Shown: piece by piece, positions 15,382 to 23,975 of the stretch
Position numbering within the stretch: the first letter of the stretch is position 1
How the letters are laid out: each line of letters begins with the position of its first letter
NCBI GenBank assembly: GCA_003162415.1
Contig: PMOL01000009.1
Span: forward strand, 1 to 64,000
Source of the DNA: Candidatus Dormiibacterota bacterium
GTDB taxonomy: Bacteria > Chloroflexota > Dormibacteria > Aeolococcales > Aeolococcaceae
Length of the DNA stretch: 64,000 nt
Direction: 5' to 3'
Program-made: the position numbers and the translations under genes
Notes under the pieces: model-generated
Seen by the model: the letters and a program-made list of their open reading frames with translations, nothing else
Databases searched by the model: none
What the model was told of the DNA's origin: nothing

Positions 15382-15876
15382 ATGGCTCAACCGCGCCGAG
15401 GCGCGAAGCAACCGCCGGTCAAGTGGCTCACCGCGTCGGAGCTGGAGTCGTGGCTCTCGATCGTGCGGCTGCTGACCTGGCTTCCCTGGTCGATCGATCA
15501 ACAGTTGCATCGTGATTCGAAGCTGAGCATGGTTGAGTACCAGGTGCTCGCGATGCTGTCCGACAATCCCGATCGAACCATGCGCATGAGCGCGCTTGCC
15601 GAGGTCACAAACGCATCGTTGTCTCGCCTCTCGCACGTGGTCGAGCGTCTCGAGCGGCGGGGGTTCGTCCGCCGGGCGCCGGATCGCACCGATGGGCGCT
15701 TCACCAAGGCAATCCTGACCGACGTGGGCTTCGAGACACTTGCGGCAGCGGCGCCCGGGCACGTGAGGCATCTCCGATCACTCGTCATCGACGTGCTTTC
15801 GCCCGAGCAACTGCGACGACTCGGTCGTGACGCAGCCCACATCATGGCTCGCATCGAGAGTTCAGGAACTAGCTAG
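15382..15876 (+). CDS. MarR family transcriptional regulator
   Basis: A 164-residue MarR protein. The winged helix spans MVEYQVLAMLSDNPDRTMRM, the recognition helix LAEVTNASLSRLSHVVERLE, and the wing GFVRRAPDRTDGRFTKAILT. The N-terminal dimerisation helix has several Trp residues (WLTASELESWLSIVRLLTWLPW), common in the ligand pocket of MarR proteins controlling NAD-dependent epimerases or quinone enzymes. It is divergent from the epimerase pseudogene, and the 132-base gap contains a perfect palindrome. If its target gene is dead, this regulator may be on its way to loss or controls other genes. Confidence 0.9.
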   Translation: MAQPRRGAKQPPVKWLTASELESWLSIVRLLTWLPWSIDQQLHRDSKLSMVEYQVLAMLSDNPDRTMRMSALAEVTNASLSRLSHVVERLERRGFVRRAPDRTDGRFTKAILTDVGFETLAAAAPGHVRHLRSLVIDVLSPEQLRRLGRDAAHIMARIESSGTS

Positions 15877-15971
15877 TGCACCGGTCCTGAAATAGCTTTC
15901 GGCTTGGCGCTGGCGAGAACCCGATCAGCTGGCCTCAGCCAAGCGAACGGATGGCAATGCGGACCTGCGTA

Positions 15972-17138
15972 CTAGCCGACGGCCGTTTGTGCTGCATACG
16001 TTGAATTGATGAGCGTTGCCATACCAGACGTCGCAACTGAGTAGGTCTTGTGATAGGCGAAATCGGATGCGATCAAGACGTTGTCCGGCGTCCAGAGCGT
16101 CGGGGTCAGGTAGTTGTCACTGGTGACAACCACGACATGGCCGCTCGCCAGGTCCAGCAGGACGACCCTTTCATTCAATACATTGGTGCACGAGAGCGAA
16201 ATCGCTGCGAACTTGGAATCGGCGGTGAGCGCCGCCCCTGCGATGCACCGTGGAAGACCGCTTTGCTGCAAGGTCAAACTCGAAATGCTGTAGTTGGTCT
16301 GCGTGCCGTCCGGCGCGATGACCCGAAGCGCTGGAGCCGACCCAACACCCGTGCACACGATCGTCCCGTCGTCGGCGATGTCTTGGAAATTGCAGTCCCG
16401 TCCGATGCGACCTGCGAGACCCGTGGCATCTCCCGTCGCAGGATCAATGAGGATGGCCGGCGAGATCGCCAATGTCGAAGGGTCACCGAAACCGCCGCAC
16501 GTGTTGTCACCTTGCGCCACGATGCCGGCAGCCGTCCACGCCACCAGGCTGACCTGCGTGACTCCTGCGCCGAAGGACGCACTCCCGATCTTCCTCGCTC
16601 CGCCGCCGTCGTCGGTGTAGATGTCGAATGCTGCTCGAGTTGACGATCCGCAGGCCGGCGAATTGGTTTGCACGGCCCAAGCCCACGCCTGACCATCATC
16701 GCGTCCAACCACTGACGGAGAACCGGCAACGTTCTTCTCGAGTGGTGTGACGGTGCCGTCTGACGATACCGCGACGATTGAAACCGGTCCGCCCGGCCCG
16801 GCGACCTGCTGGCCGTCGGTTCCAATCATTCGACCGCCAAATGGGCCGGAGATCGCCAACGTCGCGTCACCGCCGATGACGGGCCCCGAGGGCATCGGAG
16901 CAGTCGTCTGTCCGCTAGCCAGCATCAACATCCCCCGGTCGGGGTCGACGCCGGTGAATGCGACGAGGAGCGGCATGACCGAGGAGCGTGTCGGGGTGGG
17001 GGATGGTGTCGCAACGACCGAAGCGCTTATCGATGCCGGTGAGGACGTTGGTGAGGACGTCGGTGAGGGCGTCGCCGCTCCGCAGGCTGCCAGGGCAGCT
17101 GCGCAGGTGATTACCAGTGTGGTTCGTTGGATCCGCAT
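15972..17138 (-). CDS. Secreted lipoprotein of unknown function
   Basis: A 388-residue protein starting with MRIQRTTLVITCAAALAAC: a short charged N-terminus, hydrophobic core and lipobox LAAC, so it should be lipid-anchored outside the membrane. A Ser/Thr/Pro-rich linker (about residues 22-55) precedes a long region with repeated short beta-strand patterns and VSSDGTV, DIADDGTIVC and VIAPDGTQT motifs, which suggests a beta-propeller of the WD40/PD40 kind. The start ATG at 17138 is preceded by GGAAGG about nine bases upstream. No enzymatic motif is seen and the neighbours, membrane glycosyltransferases, do not reveal its task. Confidence 0.7.
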   Translation of the reverse strand: MRIQRTTLVITCAAALAACGAATPSPTSSPTSSPASISASVVATPSPTPTRSSVMPLLVAFTGVDPDRGMLMLASGQTTAPMPSGPVIGGDATLAISGPFGGRMIGTDGQQVAGPGGPVSIVAVSSDGTVTPLEKNVAGSPSVVGRDDGQAWAWAVQTNSPACGSSTRAAFDIYTDDGGGARKIGSASFGAGVTQVSLVAWTAAGIVAQGDNTCGGFGDPSTLAISPAILIDPATGDATGLAGRIGRDCNFQDIADDGTIVCTGVGSAPALRVIAPDGTQTNYSISSLTLQQSGLPRCIAGAALTADSKFAAISLSCTNVLNERVVLLDLASGHVVVVTSDNYLTPTLWTPDNVLIASDFAYHKTYSVATSGMATLINSTYAAQTAVG

Positions 17139-17256
17139 CGAGTGGTTCCTTCCATGCTTCGGAGTGTGCCTGCTAAACGACCAACGCTCTGCTTGGTTAC
17201 GCGACTGAAGCGTTCGCGAGCCCGGTACGGCAACCAGCGCCAAACCGAAAGCTCTT

Positions 17257-18486
17257 TCAGGACCGGTGCAGTAGCAGCCGCACTCGCGTCGGCGAATACG
17301 TCATCTTCGAAGGCGCCATCGGGATAACTGCTAGAAAGGTCGACGCGGCAATGACGGCAAGCATGAGTGGCTGAAGGTGCTGAGCGCTGGGCGGAAGCTG
17401 GAGTTGCACGATCTCGACAGCGCTGATCGCGATCGCCTCAATGAGGGCAAGCAGCGGCCATCGACGAGCGATCAACGCGATAGGCACCGCAACCAACATG
17501 AGGTCCTCACCGGTAACGTGCGGCGAGCAGAGCAGGGAGAGCACAAGTCCGAGGCCGACAGCCGCAACCGGTTGACCGCGTACCGCGTCGCGACGCCACA
17601 GGAGCAGCGCGGCGGCAATCGCTCCCAGGCACCCAGCCGCAATGAATCCGGCCTCGCCACTCCCTGTCACGGCCGAGACCAGGGATGGCAGACCAATGCT
17701 CCTGTCTGATTGACCAGGGTAGATGCGCGCCATGAGCTGCACCAACGCGACGAACCCGTTGGGACCGGTGATCACCAGACTCACCACGATCCATCCAACC
17801 GAGCCGAGGAGTAACCCCGCGAGGTACCGCCAGGACCGTGCGGCGACCAAGGCGGGCACCACCAGCCAGAGCACCTGCGGCTTGAGAATTAACGTTGCTA
17901 GAAGCACCCCGGCCCATCCGTACATTCGGCGCTCGGCCAGAAGTACCGAGCCCAATAACGCGACGGTCATCAGCGAGTCCCACTGGACGATCGCCTCCAC
18001 GGCGGGGATGTTCATCACCGCAGCGACCGCAATCGCCAATTGAACCGGCCGAGAGGATACTGGTGCCAGCCAATGAAATTCGAGTAGCAGGGCGAGCGCG
18101 AAGAATAGGGTGGACGCGAGCACGGCGATTTCACTCGCAACCCAGAGATTTGAACCGGCGAGAGGACTCAACAGGAGCGCTCCGGCCGCGATGTTCGTGA
18201 ATGGAGCGATGAAGTGATCGTCCGCCGGGATGTGGAGCAACCGCGCTTCGGTGCGCTCCTGGGCAACGGGCGAGAAGAGATGCGACGGGTCAGAGGCGAC
18301 TAGCCGGCCGCCGGTCACGAGCGCGATTGCGTCACTGTCGCCGGGGTCGGTTATCTCGCGGTGCGCCTCCATGACGAGCGCGCTGCCGAGTACCGCAACC
18401 AGCAAGAGCACACCGATCCATGGGGCCGCCCGCCGAAGCGTGACACGAGGTCTGACGACAAGCGGACGGGAGTGACGACCTCTCAT
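17257..18486 (-). CDS. GT87-like (DUF2029) polytopic membrane glycosyltransferase
   Basis: A 409-residue protein with about ten hydrophobic segments. The extracytoplasmic loop after the first helix contains DPGDSDAIALVTGG and PFTNIAAGALLLSPL, positions equivalent to the acidic residue and the FxNPP-type motif of the GT87 alpha-mannosyltransferase family (GT-C fold, polyprenyl-phosphate-sugar donors). TLILKPQVLWLVVPAL is the conserved KPQ helix of DUF2029 proteins. ATG 18486 is the first ATG in frame after a long upstream open stretch. It is divergent from two further GT87-like genes, forming a three-gene cluster. Confidence 0.78.
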   Translation of the reverse strand: MRGRHSRPLVVRPRVTLRRAAPWIGVLLLVAVLGSALVMEAHREITDPGDSDAIALVTGGRLVASDPSHLFSPVAQERTEARLLHIPADDHFIAPFTNIAAGALLLSPLAGSNLWVASEIAVLASTLFFALALLLEFHWLAPVSSRPVQLAIAVAAVMNIPAVEAIVQWDSLMTVALLGSVLLAERRMYGWAGVLLATLILKPQVLWLVVPALVAARSWRYLAGLLLGSVGWIVVSLVITGPNGFVALVQLMARIYPGQSDRSIGLPSLVSAVTGSGEAGFIAAGCLGAIAAALLLWRRDAVRGQPVAAVGLGLVLSLLCSPHVTGEDLMLVAVPIALIARRWPLLALIEAIAISAVEIVQLQLPPSAQHLQPLMLAVIAASTFLAVIPMAPSKMTYSPTRVRLLLHRS

Positions 18487-18724
18487 CGATATGGCGCCGT
18501 GGTACCACGCCTGGATCGAGGTGGCCTCCCAAGGATCGAACCGACACAGGTCCGTAACGCAGTTTCGATCCGAAGCCTCCCGAGCGAAAGGGCGACCCGA
18601 CCCCGGCGTCCTGGCCGCGGGGTCAGGCACCCTTGCGAGACCGTGAGATTCTGGCGGTGTCAGGAGCCGGTAACGATCCGTCCCGGAACGGTTGCCCATG
18701 CCCGGCGGTCCATAGAATCGCTCG

Positions 18725-20068
18725 GTGGTAGAAGGGCTCGCGATCGCCGTCGGAGCCAAGAAGCCGGGTAATGGATTCCGCGGCTGGGGCGAGGGCCTGC
18801 GGTCGCCCGCCATGCGATGGCGCGTACTGCTGTTGCTCCGGGTTGCCGCGATCGCCTCCGCAGTCGCCGGATTCCTCGACTTCGTGGTGGCGCCACTGCA
18901 GGGCCGGTTCGCCGGCGAATTCGAGGACTACCAGGACTACCTCACCGCCGCCCAAGCGGTGACGCGGCACACGGACATCTACGGCGCCTTTCTGAATCAC
19001 GTGCAGCCGATTCCCGTGCAGGGATTCGACTATCCGCCGGTGGTCGCGTGGCTGCTCCAGCCCCTCGCCGGCGCGCCCTCCACGATTGCCGCCACCGTAT
19101 GGCTGCTCGTGCTGCTTGCTTCCACAGTCGCGGGCACCGCGATCATCGCGTTTGAGCTACTGCCTGCCAGGTGGCCGAGGCTCGAGCTCACCGCCGTCTT
19201 CTCGTTCGTTTACGCCCCGGTCACGTACAACCTGTGGCACGGACAGATGAGCGCCGTGGTCTACCTGTTTCTTGCGCTGGCTCTGCGTTCGTGGTTGCGT
19301 GGCAAGCAGTTCTCGCTCGGCGTCTATATCGGCATCGCCGCACTCATCAAGCTCGCGCCCGTGTTGCTTATCGTGCTCCTGCTGCGCCGGCGCTGGTGGG
19401 TGGCCTGTGGATCGCTCGCGGTGACCCTCGCGTTGGGCACCGGCGTCGGAGTGCTCGCGCTTGGGATCGGCACGCTGGGTGAGTACGTCACACGGGTCGT
19501 GCCCGTGCTGGGGCAGCAGAACGGATGGATCTACAACCAATCGGCCGCCGGCGCGGCGAGCCGCTTGGTCAGTCATTCGGTGCTCGCGTTTCAGCCCTCG
19601 TCCACAGTGATGACGGTGATCATCGTGGCGATAGCCGGAGTGGCAATCGGTGTGGCGGCATGGATCGTGCGGCCCGCCGAGGTGTCCCGAGACGTTCGGG
19701 GCGGCCAGTTTGCCCTCGCGATCCTCGCCATGCTCCTGGCCGGCAGCGTCACGTGGTTCTGGCACCTCGGGGCGCTGCTCATCGTGATGGCGTCAGTGGC
19801 GGCGCTCATCGCCGGCCGCGAAGTCCACCGGCCGCGACGGATCGCGATCGCGGGATGGGCAGTCCTGCTGACGACGGGTGTGGCGGCTCCGCTGTTCATT
19901 GCATTCACGTCGATGCCCGGACTGATCGCGCTCAGTCACAGCCGATGGTGGTGGCCGGCGCTGCAGTTGGTATCGGCACCAGCGTTGGCGATGGCGGCTC
20001 TTTTCGTGGTGCTCGCGGTCGAGCTTCGGCGGCAACCTCGAGCGGATGGCTCCTCGTGCGACGGCTGA
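18725..20068 (+). CDS. GT87-like (DUF2029) polytopic membrane glycosyltransferase
   Basis: A 447-residue protein (418 if the ATG at 18812 is used) with ten or more transmembrane segments. The first loop carries DYQDYLTAAQAVTRHTDIYGAF and GFDYPPVVAWLLQPLAG, the DYPP motif typical of GT87/DUF2029 enzymes, and IAALIKLAPVLLIVLLL is the conserved K-P helix. Such proteins add mannose or similar sugars from polyprenyl-phosphate donors to lipids or glycans outside the membrane. It overlaps the next glycosyltransferase gene by 13 bases, so they are translationally linked. The GTG start at 18725 has no clear ribosome site. Confidence 0.78.
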   Translation: MVEGLAIAVGAKKPGNGFRGWGEGLRSPAMRWRVLLLLRVAAIASAVAGFLDFVVAPLQGRFAGEFEDYQDYLTAAQAVTRHTDIYGAFLNHVQPIPVQGFDYPPVVAWLLQPLAGAPSTIAATVWLLVLLASTVAGTAIIAFELLPARWPRLELTAVFSFVYAPVTYNLWHGQMSAVVYLFLALALRSWLRGKQFSLGVYIGIAALIKLAPVLLIVLLLRRRWWVACGSLAVTLALGTGVGVLALGIGTLGEYVTRVVPVLGQQNGWIYNQSAAGAASRLVSHSVLAFQPSSTVMTVIIVAIAGVAIGVAAWIVRPAEVSRDVRGGQFALAILAMLLAGSVTWFWHLGALLIVMASVAALIAGREVHRPRRIAIAGWAVLLTTGVAAPLFIAFTSMPGLIALSHSRWWWPALQLVSAPALAMAALFVVLAVELRRQPRADGSSCDG

Positions 20069-21267
20069 CGCGTCTCGGGGCGCTCACGCTGGCATGCGCT
20101 TGCGTGGGGAACATGCTGGCCGAGGCCGCGCGCGGTCTGCGGGACGCCTTCAACACAGACTTTCTGTCGAGCTTCTACACCGCAGCGGACATGCTGCGCC
20201 ATGGCGACCACGCAATCTACTGTTCGGCTTGCCTTCAGGCTGCTGCGCAGCGCCTCTTCCATGCTGGGCCAGCCGTCTTTTCGTTTCAGTACGACAATCC
20301 CCCACTGGGTGCCTGGTTGCTCCAACCTCTGACCTATCTCGGATCGCAGACTGCGCTCGCCTTCTTCCTTCTTGCGTCGCTGGTCGCCCTTGGTGCAGCC
20401 GGTTGGCTTCTCTGCGACGACATCAGGCGCACTCCGAACCACATCTTGATCGCCGTCGTCGCGTTCGCTTCATTTCCGGCGGCAATGACCTTCGCGTACG
20501 GGCAATGGGATGGATTCCTCGCGCTTGCCGCGACCGGTGCCTACGTTGCCCTGCGGCATGACCGGCAAGTGCTTGCCGGCCTGCTGATCAGTGTCCTCAT
20601 GCTGAAGCCCCAGTTGATGTGGCTTGTTCCCGTCGTTGTGGTGATTGCCGGATCATGGCGTGTGTTGTACGGGATGGTCGTTGGTGGCTTGATCTGGGGT
20701 CTTTCGAGCGTCGCGATCCTTGGGTGGCCGGACACCGTGCTGTGGCTACGTCAGATATCACCGAATATCGTCGCGCGCACGGGCCTGTCCCTTCCTCATG
20801 TCCTCGTGGCTTTTGGAGCAACCTCATCCCTGGTCGTCAGTGCATCGGTCGTATTGCTCGTTGTGACGGCAGTTGCGCTGTTCGCTGCACGCCGCTGGCT
20901 GAGGTCGCTCGAGCTCGAGCGGCTCTTGTCATTGGGTTTGCTGTTCTCAATGCTGGCAGCACCGCACCTCCTGTCCTACGACTTGATTATTCTCGCGCCG
21001 CTCATCGTGATATGGGGGCGAAGGAACGAATTCCATGCGCTCGGGGCAGCGCTTGTGTTGTCAGCAGCGTTTCTCGTCGATCTCGTTCTCCCGATGTCCT
21101 GGGCAATTGTCGAGGGCCTCGCCTTGCTGGGTGTCGCGTTCTTGTATTGCCATGACATCTGGTCCGCGCCGGCCAGCGATCTCGCGGACCCAACGAGAAG
21201 GTTGGGGGCCACCTTGTTGCGAGTTGGCCAGTCGACCTCCCGGGATGTGGGGTCCGCCCGCCCCTAG
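20056..21267 (+). CDS. GT87-like (DUF2029) polytopic membrane glycosyltransferase
   Basis: A 403-residue paralogue of the gene just upstream. After the first membrane helix come FYTAADMLRHGDHAIYC and FQYDNPPLGAWLLQPL, the YxNPP loop of GT87 enzymes, and LISVLMLKPQLMWLVPVVVV is the KPQ helix. The GTG at 20056 lies inside the end of the upstream gene, giving a 13-base overlap typical of coupled translation; a much longer open frame upstream is only the shadow of the preceding gene. Its stop overlaps the convergent Cys-rich gene by four bases. Confidence 0.8.
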   Translation: MRRLTRLGALTLACACVGNMLAEAARGLRDAFNTDFLSSFYTAADMLRHGDHAIYCSACLQAAAQRLFHAGPAVFSFQYDNPPLGAWLLQPLTYLGSQTALAFFLLASLVALGAAGWLLCDDIRRTPNHILIAVVAFASFPAAMTFAYGQWDGFLALAATGAYVALRHDRQVLAGLLISVLMLKPQLMWLVPVVVVIAGSWRVLYGMVVGGLIWGLSSVAILGWPDTVLWLRQISPNIVARTGLSLPHVLVAFGATSSLVVSASVVLLVVTAVALFAARRWLRSLELERLLSLGLLFSMLAAPHLLSYDLIILAPLIVIWGRRNEFHALGAALVLSAAFLVDLVLPMSWAIVEGLALLGVAFLYCHDIWSAPASDLADPTRRLGATLLRVGQSTSRDVGSARP

Positions 21268-21563
21268 CGGGCGGCGCGGCCGGTGCAGATCGTGCGCCGG
21301 ATGTGGTCGGTGCCACTGATCACCACCGCGTCGGTGCATCGACCGGCCTCTGGAAAGTCGCCGTGCGCGGAGAGGGGGTGGTAGTAACGGCACCCGGCAA
21401 CGGTCTCCTCGGAGTACGGGCACAGTCCCAGCGCGTCGACATCTGACTCAACCGGGTGTGTGTCGGGATGTCGTTCATGGTGTCCCTCGAGCATCAGGAC
21501 TCCATGGTGGCCGTCCGGACACCTTCGCCACCAGTGCCATTTGTCCTCAATCGCGAGTTTCAA
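21264..21563 (-). CDS. Small His/Cys-rich hypothetical protein
   Basis: A 99-residue reading frame starting with TTG at 21563, overlapping the stop of the upstream membrane gene as TTGA. The N-terminal half is His-rich and the C-terminal half holds four Cys (GLCPYSEETVAGCRYYH, GRCTDAVVI, TICTG), which could bind metal. Third-codon bias and coupling to the upstream gene support it, but no family is recognised. Position next to the cytochrome b cluster makes a redox or metallochaperone role conceivable; this is inference only. Confidence 0.5.
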   Translation of the reverse strand: MKLAIEDKWHWWRRCPDGHHGVLMLEGHHERHPDTHPVESDVDALGLCPYSEETVAGCRYYHPLSAHGDFPEAGRCTDAVVISGTDHIRRTICTGRAAR

Positions 21564-21988
21564 CCGGTGGCGATCGCCCGCAGCGCGAAGAGCAACGTCA
21601 CCACGGCTCCGCCGGCAAGCCAGATCCGCTGCTCACGACCGCCCAACCGTGTGCCGATCAACATGGCGAGCGGGAGCGTGAGCATCGTCGCGGCCCCATA
21701 GAACCAGTGGATGAGCTGCTGCGGAGCGTGGCCGGTGGCCACCAGGGCCAGCCCGATCACAACCTGAACAGCGACCAGGGCGATCATCACACGCAGGTAG
21801 AGACGGACGACTGGGAGGATCCGTGGCTGCAGCAGTCCGGCTATCGCGGCTATCGCGCCAATGGCAGCCGCGACCGTCAGTACGACACCGTACCGATCAT
21901 GGATCAGCACGAAGACTATGGTAACGAAACGGTGGGATATCCCAATCCAGGCGGGTCGTTGGTCACACCCTCGGGAGGCATAGGTCAC
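21560..21988 (-). CDS. Hypothetical four-helix membrane protein
   Basis: Up to 142 residues with four hydrophobic helices: about residues 34-53, 65-85, 94-113 and 122-140. Helix 3 is preceded by TGHAPQQLIHWFYGAAT, with two His residues at the membrane boundary that could bind haem as in CtaA-like proteins, though the similarity is weak. The start is unclear: GTG within FVLIHDRYG, about 75 bases inside the longest frame, may be the true one. It is divergent from the cytochrome b operon with 86 bases between, suggesting shared regulation. Confidence 0.6.
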   Translation of the reverse strand: MTYASRGCDQRPAWIGISHRFVTIVFVLIHDRYGVVLTVAAAIGAIAAIAGLLQPRILPVVRLYLRVMIALVAVQVVIGLALVATGHAPQQLIHWFYGAATMLTLPLAMLIGTRLGGREQRIWLAGGAVVTLLFALRAIATG

Positions 21989-22074
21989 CGGGTTTCGTCA
22001 ACGACCGGCCCTAGCAGGCGGTGGCGCCGCCGCGCACACTCGCTTTACACGCTCACGACACACGGAGGCTGCTG

Positions 22075-22224
22075 ATGGACGCGCCTGCTCCATACATTCA
22101 TTGGGGCTTCATCCTCATCTCGCTTCCGAATTTCATCCTCATCTGCGTGATGGTGCTGCTCTTCGTGCTGGCGCTGGTCGCACCCTTCCCCTCGCACCGG
22201 CCGAAGGAGCCGCATGATCGGTAG
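22075..22224 (+). CDS. 49-residue single-span membrane peptide of the cytochrome b operon
   Basis: A short gene starting at ATG 22075 with GGAGG six bases upstream. The peptide has a polar N-terminus (MDAPAPYIHWG), one long transmembrane helix from about residue 11 to 37 and a basic tail. Its last 11 bases overlap the cytochrome b gene. Small one-helix subunits are common in bc1/b6f complexes (PetG/L/M/N type), and the operon position suggests that kind of role here, but no sequence family is recognised. Confidence 0.7.
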   Translation: MDAPAPYIHWGFILISLPNFILICVMVLLFVLALVAPFPSHRPKEPHDR

Positions 22225-22897
22225 CGAGACCCCGTCGGAAACCGTAGAGCCAAGCGCGACCACGGCGCCCGGACCGGTCGTGGAGCCTGAAACCGGATGG
22301 ACGGCGTCTGTCCGTCGCCGGGTGGAGAAGACGCTTCCGATCACCGAGCTGCTTCCCACCAAGCAGCCGGCATATATCGGTTCCTGGGTTTATGTCTTCG
22401 GTGTGGTCACGATCGCGGCGCTCTTCTGGGTCGTGCTCAGCGGCGTGGTGCTCGCGTTCTTCGGATCCGCGTGGTGGCACGTGTCATCGGTCGGGCATTT
22501 CTTCAACAGCATTCACTTCTGGTCCGTGCAGATGTTCTTCATCTTCATGGTCCTGCATCTCTGGGGACAGTTCTGGGGGGCGGGCTGGCGCGACGGACGA
22601 GCCAAGACCTGGATGGTCGGCGTGGTGATCTTCGCGATCAGTGTCGGCACCGCGTTCACGGGGTACGTGATCCAGCAGAACTTCGACTCACAGTGGATCG
22701 CGATCAACGCCAAGGACGCGATCAACTCGACGGGGTTCGGTGGCCTGTTCAACGCACTCAACTTCGGGCAGATGTACGGCCTGCATGTGATGCTCTTCCC
22801 AATCGGTGTGACCCTTCTGGTTGTGCTGCACATCATCCAGGTGCGTGCGAAAGGCGTCGTCCGGCCGATCGATGACCCCATGCCGGTGACGCCGTGA
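22214..22897 (+). CDS. Cytochrome b, N-terminal (b6-type) subunit
   Basis: A 227-residue cytochrome b N-terminal domain with four transmembrane helices. Haem ligands are His101/His115 (SIHFWSV to VLHLWGQ) and His191/His206 (GLHVMLF to VLHIIQV); spacings of 14 and 15 match the b6 rather than the mitochondrial bc1 pattern. No Cys is present, so a covalent haem ci as in b6 is not possible. It would oxidise quinol in the membrane with a Rieske partner, yet no Rieske gene is near. AAGGAG lies four bases before the ATG. It overlaps both the upstream 49-residue gene and the downstream subunit. Confidence 0.9.
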   Translation: MIGSETPSETVEPSATTAPGPVVEPETGWTASVRRRVEKTLPITELLPTKQPAYIGSWVYVFGVVTIAALFWVVLSGVVLAFFGSAWWHVSSVGHFFNSIHFWSVQMFFIFMVLHLWGQFWGAGWRDGRAKTWMVGVVIFAISVGTAFTGYVIQQNFDSQWIAINAKDAINSTGFGGLFNALNFGQMYGLHVMLFPIGVTLLVVLHIIQVRAKGVVRPIDDPMPVTP

Positions 22898-23892
22898 AGG
22901 CGTCCAAGGTCGACAAGCAGACCTACTACCGCGGGGTCCGGATGATCCCGTACGACCTCCTGAAGGAGGTCACGATCGCCATGCTCGGCGTGCTGGGAGT
23001 CGTGCTGATTCTCTCGGCGGTGCTCTCGTCGCCGGACGTCCCCTCGGTGACCTTGCAGAGCTGGTCGAAGGCGGATCCCGTGGACTTCCTAACGACGGCA
23101 ACGGGCGAGCTCGGCGGCTCAACGCTCGTCGCGACGTATGGACCACCGTACAACTCGGGAAGCGCCGCTGCGCAGAGTTGGGGGCCGTTGGCTCCGCAGC
23201 AGTGGGCAGGTGTGCACGTTCCCGTCAACGCCCCCAATGACTTTGTGCTTGAACCGCTCACGCAGGCAACCGCGGGGGACGTGGACCTCGCCTCCGCGTT
23301 GAGCACGTATCAAGCCGCGTCGGGGGATCAGCAGCAGAAATGGCTGGCGAATTACACGACCGGCCTCAGCACAGCGACGGTGGCGGCTGACGGAACCGTG
23401 AACGTCCCATCGGGAGACTACGGACCGGTGTCCGTGCTCATGGACCGGATGCTCACGCTGGCCAGGTCCGGCGGCCTGGACGCGCTGCTGCTGACCAGCA
23501 ACCACTTCTACCAGACCGACTTCACCCGGCCGCTCCTCTTTCTCGATGACGGGGGCTACATCGCCAACCTCGCCACCCAGCAGAAGCTGATCGGCAGCGA
23601 CTGGGGCGTCATGAACGAGACGGGTCGCTATCCAGGTTCGGCGTGGCTCTGGCTCTACACCATGTGGTATCAGATCCCGCCGTTCAACTCGCCGACCGGA
23701 TTCCTGGGTATCAGCGCAGCCAACACCGATCTGGCCGTGGTCGGGGTGATGCTGATCCTCACGGCCCTGCTCTTTCTGGTGCCGGTCATCCCCGGCCTGC
23801 GCGACATCCCGCGCTGGATCCCGATTCACAAGCTGATCTGGCGGCGGCACTATGCGGAGATAAGGCAGGCCGCCGGCACGGCGAAGGAGTAG
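22894..23892 (+). CDS. Cytochrome b subunit IV-like protein with a large extracytoplasmic insertion
   Basis: A 332-residue protein starting at GTG 22894 (GTGA overlap with cytochrome b). A charged N-terminus (YYRGVRMIPYDLLKEV) leads to a first helix around residues 28-46, followed by about 200 mostly polar residues rich in Ala, Ser and Gln, then WLWLYTMWYQIPPF, a final helix pair around 280-300 and PGLRDIPRWIPIHKLIWRR. The ends resemble the C-terminal domain of cytochrome b/subunit IV, whereas the long central region is not part of canonical subunit IV. The PEWY quinol-site motif is not visible. It probably completes an unusual cytochrome b complex. Confidence 0.7.
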   Translation: MKASKVDKQTYYRGVRMIPYDLLKEVTIAMLGVLGVVLILSAVLSSPDVPSVTLQSWSKADPVDFLTTATGELGGSTLVATYGPPYNSGSAAAQSWGPLAPQQWAGVHVPVNAPNDFVLEPLTQATAGDVDLASALSTYQAASGDQQQKWLANYTTGLSTATVAADGTVNVPSGDYGPVSVLMDRMLTLARSGGLDALLLTSNHFYQTDFTRPLLFLDDGGYIANLATQQKLIGSDWGVMNETGRYPGSAWLWLYTMWYQIPPFNSPTGFLGISAANTDLAVVGVMLILTALLFLVPVIPGLRDIPRWIPIHKLIWRRHYAEIRQAAGTAKE

Positions 23893-23975
23893 CCGGCACC
23901 GAAACGCGACCGAAAGGGTCTCCGTTCTCTCATTGAGAGGATGGCGCGCGCTTGCGCGCCCGGCCCCGGTCAAGC

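Noticed and set aside
18533..18571. A GGTTCGATCC-like T-loop on the minus strand, suggesting a tRNA
   Set aside because: No T-stem, acceptor stem or anticodon arm pairs around it. It is better described as an 8-bp inverted repeat (GGATCGAA/TTCGATCC) with a 23-base loop of unknown meaning in a 238-base divergent gap that holds no gene.
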